5,092 nt of DNA from Actinomycetes bacterium (GTDB lineage: Bacteria; Actinomycetota; Actinomycetes; Actinomycetales; Beutenbergiaceae). Shown in pieces: positions 1 through 5,092 of the stretch (the stretch's first letter is position 1; each line of letters begins with the position of its first letter). The translations under genes and the position numbers were made by a program. The stretch spans positions 1-5,092 of the forward strand of contig JAJYRV010000178.1 in the NCBI GenBank assembly GCA_021793935.1. The letters run 5' to 3'. Below the pieces are notes generated by a model. The model had not been told where the DNA came from and searched no databases. It was given only the letters and a program-made list of their open reading frames with translations.

Positions 1-1067
1 CCGTACCCTGGGCGCGCCTGCAGGAAGCCGACGAACGGGGAGTCTCCCTCGCCGTCGCCCTCAACCGGGTCAATCCCGACTCCCTCGCCCAGATCCGCGC
101 CGACCTGTTCACCCGCATGAACGAACACGGCTTCGGCTCCGTACCGTACTTCGTCATCCCCGACGTCGGGCCCCACGAAGGCGTACTCGAGAAGAAACTC
201 GTCGCCGAACTCGCCGCCTGGCTCGCCGTGATCGGCAAGAGCGCGCAATCACGATCCGTCATCGCCCGCACCGTTCGAGGGGCGTGGCCGGCCCTGCGCC
301 ACGACGTGCTCGAGACCGTCACCGCGTTAGAAACCCAACGGCGAACCGAGCTCACGCTGAACAACCAGATCGGCGCAGCCCCCACCGCAGCCGCGAACCA
401 AGTGAGCGAAGACGTCTCCGAAGGGGCGATCGGTTACGGCGGTCCGACGACGACGTGGCTCGCCGGGGCAACGTCCGGCGGCCCGCTCGCCGCGCTCGCC
501 AACCCCTCCCGGGGCGCTCTCGATCGCTGGCGTGCCCGCCGCAGCGCCGATGCCCGGGTGATGGCCCTGTCCAACCTCCGCCGCGCGTGCAACGACGCGG
601 CTGCCGCGCTCATCGCTGACGCCGCCGCTCGAGGCGAACGCGCAATCCGGGACGGGCTCAACGCCACCGAGGCGGGCAAACAGGTGATGTACGAAGTCCG
701 CCAGACCCACCGGCTCCGCGAGGCCCGGATGCGGAACCTGCTCAGCGAGTGGAACGCGCAGGTGAAAGAAAAGAGCGCTCCGCTCACCTCGAACCACCCG
801 GACCTGCCGACCGCCGCGATCCCCGACCTCATCGGCGTCGCCGCCGTCGGCCTGGACGGCCCGCGCCGCGCGGTGGCGAGAATCCTCGGCGAGGCGGGCA
901 CCGACGTCGTCGACTCCCTCCAAGCCGACCTCGCCGAATGGGCCTCGGCAGCCGTGCGGGCGGAGGCGGAGGAATACCAAGACGCGTTAGATAATCTCGA
1001 TATTGATCCACCCACCGCGCCAACCTCACTACGATTACGAGCGAGTGAGTTGAAAGGGTTTGAGTGA
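1..1067 (+). CDS. Dynamin-like / TRAFAC-class GTPase, C-terminal part (5' end outside window)
   Basis: The reading frame is open from the first full codon at position 3 to the TGA at 1065-1067, giving 354 visible residues. The ATG at 117 is internal: upstream codons encode a convincing GTPase segment, with hydrophobic strand LAVAL followed by NRVN (nt 63-74) at the place of the G4 base-recognition motif, then the strand VPYFVIPDV where G5 would lie. The P-loop must be off the left edge. The rest is mostly helical and rich in Ala, Arg and Glu, as in dynamin-like stalk regions; I see no clear membrane segment. The gene overlaps a second GTPase by 4 nt, an arrangement seen for paired bacterial dynamin-like proteins. 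A nucleotide-dependent, membrane-associated role with that partner is inferred. G4 is degenerate (NRVN rather than N/T-K-x-D), so nucleotide specificity or activity may be altered. Databases may label relatives 'ABC transporter' or 'GTPase domain protein'. Confidence is good for the frame, moderate for the family. Confidence 0.72.
   Translation, partial: VPWARLQEADERGVSLAVALNRVNPDSLAQIRADLFTRMNEHGFGSVPYFVIPDVGPHEGVLEKKLVAELAAWLAVIGKSAQSRSVIARTVRGAWPALRHDVLETVTALETQRRTELTLNNQIGAAPTAAANQVSEDVSEGAIGYGGPTTTWLAGATSGGPLAALANPSRGALDRWRARRSADARVMALSNLRRACNDAAAALIADAAARGERAIRDGLNATEAGKQVMYEVRQTHRLREARMRNLLSEWNAQVKEKSAPLTSNHPDLPTAAIPDLIGVAAVGLDGPRRAVARILGEAGTDVVDSLQADLAEWASAAVRAEAEEYQDALDNLDIDPPTAPTSLRLRASELKGFE
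1052..1067 (+). promoter_or_regulatory. Ribosome binding site and 4-nt stop/start overlap coupling the two GTPase genes
   Basis: GAAAGGG at 1052-1058 is followed by a 5-nt spacer and the GTG start at 1064-1066. The upstream stop TGA (1065-1067) overlaps it, forming GTGA. This decides the GTG start of the second GTPase and indicates termination-reinitiation coupling, which usually gives matched protein amounts. The surrounding stretch is noticeably more AT-rich than the rest of both genes. Confidence 0.75.
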
Positions 1068-2500
1068 GCACCGAGATAGGTAGCGAATTAAGCGAGCAGG
1101 TCACTACCCTGCGCGAGGCGATCACGCGCGCGGGGGAGCGGATCCCCGCCGAAATCGCCGAACGCGGCGAGGCCGACCTCAACCAAGTCGTCCGCCGGCT
1201 CGAACTGGGAGTGCACCACACCGTCGTCGCGCTCGTGGGCGGCACGGGCTCGGGCAAGTCGAGCATGTTCAACGCGCTCACCCGGCTGAACTTCGCTGAC
1301 GTCGGGGTGATCCGCCCGACTACCTCACAGGCCTCGGCGTGCACGTGGCACACGAACGCCGACCCGCTGCTGGACTTCCTCGGGGTCCACCCCGAACGGC
1401 GCATTTCCCGCGAATCAGCGCTCACCGGTGATGACGAGGCGGAATTCAGCGGCCTCGTGCTCCTCGACCTGCCCGACCACGATTCGATCAACCCGGAAAA
1501 CGCCGCGCTCGTGGACCGGCTGCTGCCGATGATCGACCTGCTCATCTGGATCGTCGACCCGCAGAAGTACGCGGATAACGTCCTGCACGAGAAGTACCTA
1601 CAAGAGCTCACGGACCGGCACGAGGCGATGCTCGTCGTCGTTAACCAAGTTGATACCGTCCCCGATTCGGGGCTGGACCAGATCCGCAGCGACGTCCAGC
1701 GGCTGCTTGTGGAGGACAACCTCGGCGACGTACCGGTGATCCTCGCGTCGGCGAAGACGGGGCACGGGCTCGGGATCGTGCGCCAGCACATCGCCGAGAT
1801 GATCTCTGCCGAGTCCATCGCCGCCCGCACCGCCCGAGATGAGCTGCGGGCGATCTCGCGCCGCCTCAAGGAAGCGCTCGCCCCGCAGACCCCCGGGTTG
1901 CCGAAGACCGCCCACGTGACTGCCGAACTCGCGAACGCTGCGGGTATCCCCGCGATCGGGGAATCGATCCGCGTCGCTGTGGCCGGAGCCGGGGGAGCGG
2001 CACTCACCAAGGTACAGCCCCCCGCCGGCTCACGCATCGAATCGATCCGCGAATCCTGGCTCGACCAAGTAGCCGGTTCGATGCCGGCGCTGTGGAAGGA
2101 AAGTCTCCTTCGCTCCGTGGTCGATCGGGAACCTTTCTACACCCACGTGATCGGCGCCCTGGAGAACGTGAAACTCCCTTCTCCCGTGGACGCCCGCGCG
2201 AAACTCACCCGCTTCCTTGGCCTCGCTTTCGTCGTCCTGGGGATCCTCGTCGCCGGCCTCGGGGCGATCCTCAGCGCCAATGTGCCTCTCCTCATCGCCG
2301 GCGGGGGCCTTGCCGTGGTGGGGGCGATCGTCGTCCTCGTCGCGCGGTCGATGCGCTTGAAGACCGCCCGCGAGCGGAGCCAGAATTACCTCAACTCCGT
2401 TGCCATGGCCCTCGCCCGAGTGGTGCACAACGACCTGGAGGAGCCCGCCCGGGAAGAACTCGCCGAACACGAGACGGTGCTCGCCGCCACCGGGCGGTAA
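1064..2500 (+). CDS. Membrane-anchored GTPase (Era/YfjP-like, dynamin-related) with C-terminal transmembrane hairpin
   Basis: This is a complete 478-residue protein with a full set of G motifs: P-loop GGTGSGKSS (residues 59-67), G2 threonine in PTTSQ (85-89), G3 DLPDHDS (135-141), G4 NQVD (194-197) and G5 SAK (229-231). After an Ala-rich helical region, two hydrophobic segments (about 384-403 and 407-429) are separated by a few residues and followed by basic residues (R427, R431, K433), suggesting a membrane hairpin with both termini in the cytoplasm. The first ~50 residues look helical. The protein should bind and hydrolyse GTP at the inner face of the membrane. The family resembles YfjP-type and dynamin-like proteins; the exact cellular role is not established from sequence. 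It is coupled to the upstream GTPase, so the two probably form a heteromeric pair, this member supplying the anchor. A hairpin overlaps its stop codon. The GTG start is fixed by the RBS at 1052-1058. A role in membrane remodelling or septation is inference by analogy with actinobacterial dynamin pairs. Confidence 0.85.
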   Translation: MSTEIGSELSEQVTTLREAITRAGERIPAEIAERGEADLNQVVRRLELGVHHTVVALVGGTGSGKSSMFNALTRLNFADVGVIRPTTSQASACTWHTNADPLLDFLGVHPERRISRESALTGDDEAEFSGLVLLDLPDHDSINPENAALVDRLLPMIDLLIWIVDPQKYADNVLHEKYLQELTDRHEAMLVVVNQVDTVPDSGLDQIRSDVQRLLVEDNLGDVPVILASAKTGHGLGIVRQHIAEMISAESIAARTARDELRAISRRLKEALAPQTPGLPKTAHVTAELANAAGIPAIGESIRVAVAGAGGAALTKVQPPAGSRIESIRESWLDQVAGSMPALWKESLLRSVVDREPFYTHVIGALENVKLPSPVDARAKLTRFLGLAFVVLGILVAGLGAILSANVPLLIAGGGLAVVGAIVVLVARSMRLKTARERSQNYLNSVAMALARVVHNDLEEPAREELAEHETVLAATGR

Positions 2501-2510
2501 CGCCCGCCTT
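2491..2510 (+). terminator. GC hairpin across the GTPase stop codon, possible weak terminator
   Basis: CGGGCG (2491-2496) and CGCCCG (2501-2506) form a perfect 6-bp stem closing the tetraloop GTAA, a GNRA-type loop in RNA; the TAA stop (2498-2500) lies in the loop. It is followed by CCTTTCC, only a very short U run. It could be a weak intrinsic terminator or an mRNA 3'-end stabiliser. Short GC stems arise often by chance in such DNA, so function is uncertain. Confidence 0.3.
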
Positions 2511-2568
2511 TCCACACACCCGTGGGCCATCCACAACCTGCGCACCCGGCTGCTCCTCGAACGGCGGA

Positions 2569-2607
2569 CTTTGCGAGGATCGATTCTCCAATCGACTTCG
2601 CAAAGGA
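2569..2607 (+). promoter_or_regulatory. Imperfect hairpin sequestering the Shine-Dalgarno of the SSB gene
   Basis: The outer arms CTTTGCGA (2569-2576) and TCGCAAAG (2598-2605) pair over 8 bp. The inner arms TCGATT (2580-2585) and AATCGA (2590-2595) pair over 6 bp around a 4-nt loop CTCC. A 3x2 internal bulge (GGA against CT) separates the two stems. The SSB ribosome binding site AAAGGA (2602-2607) has four of its six bases in the 3' arm, and the ATG follows 6 nt later at 2614. The folded mRNA would therefore hide the SD. This is seen directly in the sequence. A translational switch, autoregulation by the SSB or a temperature response is inference. In DNA form, the inner palindrome could instead be a protein-binding site. 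I see no convincing TAnnnT -10 box in the 113-nt gap, so the gene may depend on transcription from upstream. Confidence 0.5.
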
Positions 2608-2613
2608 ACAATC

Positions 2614-3150
2614 ATGAACGGCATTCAGATGACTTTCCAGGGCAACGCCGGCGACAAACCGCAGCTCTGGGATAACGGTAACCGCCCGTTTGCCCGGGTC
2701 AACGTCGCCTCCACCCCCAGGATTCGCCAAGAGGGCGAGTGGACGGACGGCGACACCCAGTGGGTTCAGGTCAAAGCGTGGGGAAGACTCGCTGAGAACA
2801 TGGCTGCCTCCATCCGCAAGGGCGATTCCCTCCTCGTCACGGGCAACTACCGGATGGAGGAGTACACGAACGACGAGGGCGTCACGTTCAAGACCGCCGT
2901 CGTACACGCGAGTTGCATCGGCTTCGACCTCCGGCGCACCCGGGCAATGGCGGTGAGCGTACGTTCCGACGACGAAGATGCGGCGTCCGCGGACAGCTCG
3001 CGTTCGGAAAACCCCACCGCGCCGTCCGCTGAATATGGCACGAGCGGATATGGCTCCCCTTCGTATTCGCCCGGCGATTCGGACGCAGGTGGGGCCGATA
3101 GTGAAACCGCGCCCGCAGAGGAAGGGGCTTCGGCCTCGGCGCCGTTTTAA
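2614..3150 (+). CDS. ssb: Single-stranded DNA-binding protein (SSB paralogue, OB fold)
   Basis: This 178-residue protein binds single-stranded DNA, normally as a tetramer, in replication, repair or recombination. Residues 1 to about 108 form one OB fold: the early strand IQMTFQGN, FARVNVAST (26-34), TQWVQVKAWGRLAENM (48-63, with W50 and W56 and the family's W-x-x-V-x-x-W-G-x-L-A-E-N pattern), KGDSLLVTGNYRMEEY (69-84), and the closing strand VVHASCIGFDL. Residues 116-178 are a disordered Ser/Ala/Asp/Glu/Gly/Pro tail, with YGTSGYGSPSYS resembling the Gly/Tyr linkers of actinobacterial SSBs. The tail ends in Pro-Phe, but the usual acidic run directly before it is missing; the nearest acidic pair is E169-E170. 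The ATG at 2614 is chosen because AAAGGA lies 6 nt upstream and the fold begins there; a longer open frame upstream lies inside the GTPase gene. Position beside ettA suggests the second SSB (SsbB-like) of actinobacteria rather than the replicative one, which usually sits between rpsF and rpsR. Confidence 0.87.
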   Translation: MNGIQMTFQGNAGDKPQLWDNGNRPFARVNVASTPRIRQEGEWTDGDTQWVQVKAWGRLAENMAASIRKGDSLLVTGNYRMEEYTNDEGVTFKTAVVHASCIGFDLRRTRAMAVSVRSDDEDAASADSSRSENPTAPSAEYGTSGYGSPSYSPGDSDAGGADSETAPAEEGASASAPF

Positions 3151-3161
3151 TTGCGCCGGGG
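3134..3161 (+). terminator. Hairpin across the SSB stop codon, possible 3'-end structure
   Basis: CCTCGGCGC (3134-3142) can pair with GCGCCGGGG (3153-3161) over 9 bp including one G-U pair. The 10-nt loop CGTTTTAATT contains the TAA stop (3148-3150). No U-tract follows the stem; the T-rich stretch is in the loop. It could limit readthrough into the promoter region of ettA or protect the mRNA end. It is not a classical intrinsic terminator, so the call is tentative. Confidence 0.35.
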
Positions 3162-3220
3162 GTGGCAGATTCCCGTTCATTGCGCTCGCAGTGATATTCC
3201 ACGCCTCTCACCGCCCAGGC

Positions 3221-3250
3221 GCGACACTGGAGGCGAAAAGACTCTAGGCT
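3221..3250 (+). promoter_or_regulatory. Candidate housekeeping-sigma promoter for ettA
   Basis: A -10 hexamer TAGGCT (3245-3250) fits the actinobacterial TAnnnT consensus. GCGACA (3221-3226) matches the GACA end of the TTGACA -35 box with an 18-bp spacer. Transcription would start near 3256-3258, leaving a leader of about 35 nt before the GTG start. The -10 lies in a short tandem CTAGG-CTAGG. This is the best candidate in the 141-nt gap, which otherwise shows only the hairpin at its left end. Confidence 0.45.
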
Positions 3251-3291
3251 AGGGGGTTGGTACGCAACAATCTGGCGAACGAAGGAGAGTC

Positions 3292-4974
3292 GTGGCCGAG
3301 TTCATCTACACGATGGTCAAGGCGCGCAAAGCGCACGGTGACAAGGTCATCCTCGATGACGTGTCGATGTCGTTCTACCCGGGGGCGAAGATCGGCATGG
3401 TCGGCCCCAATGGTGCAGGAAAGTCAACGATCCTGAAGATCATGGCCGGCCTCGACCAGCCCTCCAACGGTGAGGCGAAGCTCAGCCCCGGCTACACCGT
3501 GGGGATCCTTCAGCAAGAGCCGCCGCTGAACGAAGACAAGACCGTCCTCGGCAACATCGAAGAGGGCGTCGGCGACATCAAATCGAAGCTCGAACGCTTC
3601 AACGAGATCGGCGAACTCATGTCCGATCCGGACGCCGACTTCGACGCGCTCATGGAAGAAATGGGCAAACTCCAGGCGGAAATCGACGCCGCCGACGCGT
3701 GGGACATCGACTCCCAACTCGCCCAGGCGATGGAAGCACTCCAGTGCCCGCCCGCGGACGCTCCGGTAACGAACCTCTCCGGTGGTGAGCGCCGCCGCGT
3801 GGCACTGTGCAAGCTGCTCCTCGAGCAGCCCGACCTGCTGCTGCTCGACGAGCCGACGAACCACCTCGACGCCGAGAGCGTGCTCTGGCTCGAACAGCAC
3901 CTCGCCCGGTACCCCGGCGCCGTCATCGCCATCACCCACGATAGGTACTTCCTCGACCACGTCGCGGAGTGGATCGCCGAGGTCGACCGCGGCCGCCTCT
4001 ACCCCTACGAAGGCAACTACTCCACCTACCTGGAGAAGAAGGCCGAACGCCTCGAGATCCAGGGCCGTAAGGACGCAAAACTCGCCAAGCGCCTCAAGGA
4101 CGAACTCGACTGGGTGCGCTCCTCCGCACGCGGGCGGCAAGCCAAATCCAAGGCCCGCCTCGCGAAGTACGAGGAAATGGCGGCCGAGGCCGAAGCGACC
4201 CGGAAGTTGGACTTCGAAGAAATTCAGATCCCGCCCGGGCCGCGGCTCGGTTCGGTCGTGCTCGAAGCCGACAACCTGCAAAAGGGCTTCGGCGATCGCA
4301 CCCTCATCGACGGGCTCTCCTTCACCCTGCCCCGCAACGGGATCGTCGGGATCATCGGCCCCAACGGGGTCGGCAAGACGACGCTCTTCAAGACCATCGT
4401 CGGGCTGGAGCCACTGGACGGCGGAGAGCTGAAGATCGGTGAAACGGTCAAGATCTCCTACGTCGACCAGGGCCGGGAGAACATCGACCCCGAGAAGACC
4501 CTGTGGGAAGTCGTCTCCGACGGACTCGACTATATCGAGGTGGGCCAAGTGGAGATCCCCTCCCGCGCCTACGTCTCGCAGTTCGGCTTCAAGGGCGCGG
4601 ATCAGCAGAAACCTGCCGGGGTGCTCTCCGGTGGGGAACGCAACCGCCTCAACCTTGCCCTCACCCTCAAGCAGGGCGGGAACTTGCTGCTCCTGGACGA
4701 GCCCACGAACGACCTCGACGTCGAGACCCTCGGCTCCCTGGAGAACGCGCTGCTGAACTTCCCCGGCTGCGCCGTGGTGATCTCTCACGACCGGTGGTTC
4801 CTCGACCGCGTCGCCACCCACATCCTCGCCTACGAAGGCACCGAGGAGGACCCCGCGAACTGGTACTGGTTCGAGGGCAACTTCGCCGGCTACGAGCAGA
4901 ACAAGGTGGAGCGGATGGGACCCGAGGCGGCCCGCCCCAACCGGGTCACTTACCGCAAGCTCACGCGCGCCTAA
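3292..4974 (+). CDS. ettA: Energy-dependent translational throttle protein EttA (ABC-F ATPase)
   Basis: This soluble ABC-F protein of 560 residues, close to the ~555 of E. coli EttA, has no membrane domain. It binds the ribosomal E site and gates entry of the initiation complex into elongation according to ATP/ADP level. Domain 1 has Walker A GPNGAGKST (38-46), signature LSGGE (162-166), Walker B LLLLDEPTNHLD (182-193, catalytic E187) and switch H216. An acidic helical insertion at about 95-138 is the Arm that contacts L1 in EttA. The basic interdomain linker (about 241-322, rich in Lys and Arg) matches the P-site tRNA-interacting motif. Domain 2 has Walker A GPNGVGKTT (356-364), LSGGE (445-449), LLLLDEPTNDLD (465-476, catalytic E470) and H499. 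All catalytic residues are present, so both sites should be active. The start is GTG at 3292, with AAGGAG at 3282-3287 and a 4-nt spacer. Old annotations as a macrolide transporter are misleading; the Arm and the EttA-like C-terminus favour EttA over resistance-type ABC-F proteins. Confidence 0.96.
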   Translation: MAEFIYTMVKARKAHGDKVILDDVSMSFYPGAKIGMVGPNGAGKSTILKIMAGLDQPSNGEAKLSPGYTVGILQQEPPLNEDKTVLGNIEEGVGDIKSKLERFNEIGELMSDPDADFDALMEEMGKLQAEIDAADAWDIDSQLAQAMEALQCPPADAPVTNLSGGERRRVALCKLLLEQPDLLLLDEPTNHLDAESVLWLEQHLARYPGAVIAITHDRYFLDHVAEWIAEVDRGRLYPYEGNYSTYLEKKAERLEIQGRKDAKLAKRLKDELDWVRSSARGRQAKSKARLAKYEEMAAEAEATRKLDFEEIQIPPGPRLGSVVLEADNLQKGFGDRTLIDGLSFTLPRNGIVGIIGPNGVGKTTLFKTIVGLEPLDGGELKIGETVKISYVDQGRENIDPEKTLWEVVSDGLDYIEVGQVEIPSRAYVSQFGFKGADQQKPAGVLSGGERNRLNLALTLKQGGNLLLLDEPTNDLDVETLGSLENALLNFPGCAVVISHDRWFLDRVATHILAYEGTEEDPANWYWFEGNFAGYEQNKVERMGPEAARPNRVTYRKLTRA

Positions 4975-4983
4975 CGCGCCCGC

Positions 4984-5008
4984 GGCCCGGCGTCACCCGC
5001 GCCGGGCC
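4984..5008 (+). terminator. GC-rich hairpin downstream of ettA (U-tract-less terminator candidate)
   Basis: GGCCCGGCG (4984-4992) and CGCCGGGCC (5000-5008) are a perfect 9-bp inverted repeat with a 7-nt loop, starting 10 nt after the ettA stop codon (4972-4974). It is followed by TGAAGC, not a T-run. Hairpins of this type occur at many actinobacterial gene ends and may give partial termination, attenuating expression of the next gene, which starts 44 nt further on. Confidence 0.55.
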
Positions 5009-5025
5009 TGAAGCACCCCGCGATC

Positions 5026-5039
5026 CCGCCCGAAGGCGG
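5026..5039. other. Small inverted repeat before the last gene
   Basis: CCGCC (5026-5030) and GGCGG (5035-5039) flank CGAA, a perfect 5-bp stem lying just upstream of the RBS at 5045-5050. On the opposite strand the loop reads TTCG closed by C-G, the stable UUCG tetraloop form, but no gene on that strand is seen here for it to serve. It may be chance. Confidence 0.25.
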
Positions 5040-5052
5040 CGAATGAGGAGTC

Positions 5053-5092
5053 ATGGCGAAGATTTCCCTGTCCATCCCCGTGCGTTGGAAGA
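5053..5092 (+). CDS. Start of a probable acyl-CoA thioesterase (4HBT hotdog family), cut by window end
   Basis: Only 13 codons are visible, reading MAKISLSIPVRWK. A short N-terminal strand ending in V-R-W is how many 4HBT/YbgC-like acyl-CoA thioesterases begin, just before their conserved D-x-D-x-x-G-H-V-N-N segment, which would fall beyond the window. The start ATG follows GAGGAG (5045-5050) by 2 nt, a rather short spacing. There is no promoter-like -10 box after ettA, so transcription probably comes partly from ettA through the 9-bp hairpin. Actinobacterial relatives of this locus carry a thioesterase near ettA, which supports the guess. The coding start is likely; the family call rests on very few residues. 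Confidence 0.5.
   Translation, partial: MAKISLSIPVRWK

Noticed and set aside
117..119. ATG at 117 as the true start of the first gene
   Set aside because: The frame is open upstream to the window edge and those codons encode the hydrophobic strand and G4-like motif of a GTPase; there is no RBS just before 117.
434..1015. Antisense and alternate-frame reading frames over the first GTPase
   Set aside because: Their products are Arg/Ala/Ser/Pro-rich without motifs, while the + strand frame continues from a GTPase domain and ends exactly at the coupled start.
829..2037. 402-codon antisense reading frame across both GTPase genes
   Set aside because: It crosses two well-supported + strand genes, is Ser/Arg-rich low complexity and shows no domain; it is a by-product of codon bias.
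2557..2562. TCGAAC as a LexA half-site
   Set aside because: The second half-site GTTCGA is absent at the required 4-bp spacing.
2092..2613. Open reading frame extending the SSB frame upstream to an ATG at 2092
   Set aside because: It runs through the GTPase gene in another frame, encodes Arg/Pro-rich low-complexity protein typical of a shadow frame, and the OB fold begins exactly at the ATG at 2614, which has an RBS.
3424..4821. 465-codon antisense reading frame opposite ettA
   Set aside because: It mirrors the GC-rich third positions of ettA; no motif or plausible RBS supports it, and the + strand gene is unmistakable.
3292..4974. Antibiotic-resistance ABC-F or macrolide exporter
   Set aside because: There is no membrane domain, and length, Arm insertion, basic linker and C-terminus fit EttA; resistance-type ABC-F proteins usually have a longer interdomain linker and lack this Arm.

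Overview
The window is GC-rich, densely coded DNA on which every supported gene lies on the + strand. Strong G/C preference at third codon positions, GTG starts and a TAnnnT-type -10 box suggest an actinobacterium. The gene order (two large GTPases, a small SSB paralogue, the ABC-F factor EttA, then a thioesterase-like start) also fits. From memory, M. tuberculosis has a comparable neighbourhood around Rv2475c-Rv2478c, with an SSB-like protein next to EttA. Genus cannot be read from the sequence.

Layout. Positions 1-1067 hold the C-terminal part of a dynamin-like/TRAFAC-type GTPase whose start lies off the left edge. It overlaps by 4 nt (GTGA) a second, complete GTPase (1064-2500) with all five G motifs and a C-terminal two-helix membrane hairpin. 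The two are almost certainly translationally coupled and probably work together at the membrane. A 113-nt gap follows, containing a long imperfect hairpin whose 3' arm includes the Shine-Dalgarno sequence of the next gene. That gene (2614-3150) encodes an OB-fold single-stranded-DNA-binding protein with a low-complexity tail ending in Pro-Phe. A second gap of 141 nt contains a plausible promoter (-10 TAGGCT at 3245-3250) driving ettA (3292-4974), a complete two-ABC-domain translation factor. After ettA come a 9-bp GC hairpin without a U-tract and a smaller hairpin. The last 40 nt are the start of a gene that looks like a 4HBT-type acyl-CoA thioesterase.

How the genes may work together. The GTPase pair forms one translational unit. 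The SSB could be read through from it, but it carries its own post-transcriptional control candidate. ettA appears to have its own promoter and probably reads at least partly into the thioesterase gene. The proteins do not belong to one obvious pathway (membrane GTPases, ssDNA binding, translation gating, acyl-CoA hydrolysis), so this looks like a conserved housekeeping neighbourhood rather than a mobile or defence island. I see no insertion sequences, CRISPR arrays, tRNA or rRNA genes, or attachment sites. The most interesting items are the SD-sequestering hairpin before the SSB gene, the unassigned role of the paired GTPases, and the unusual SSB C-terminus.
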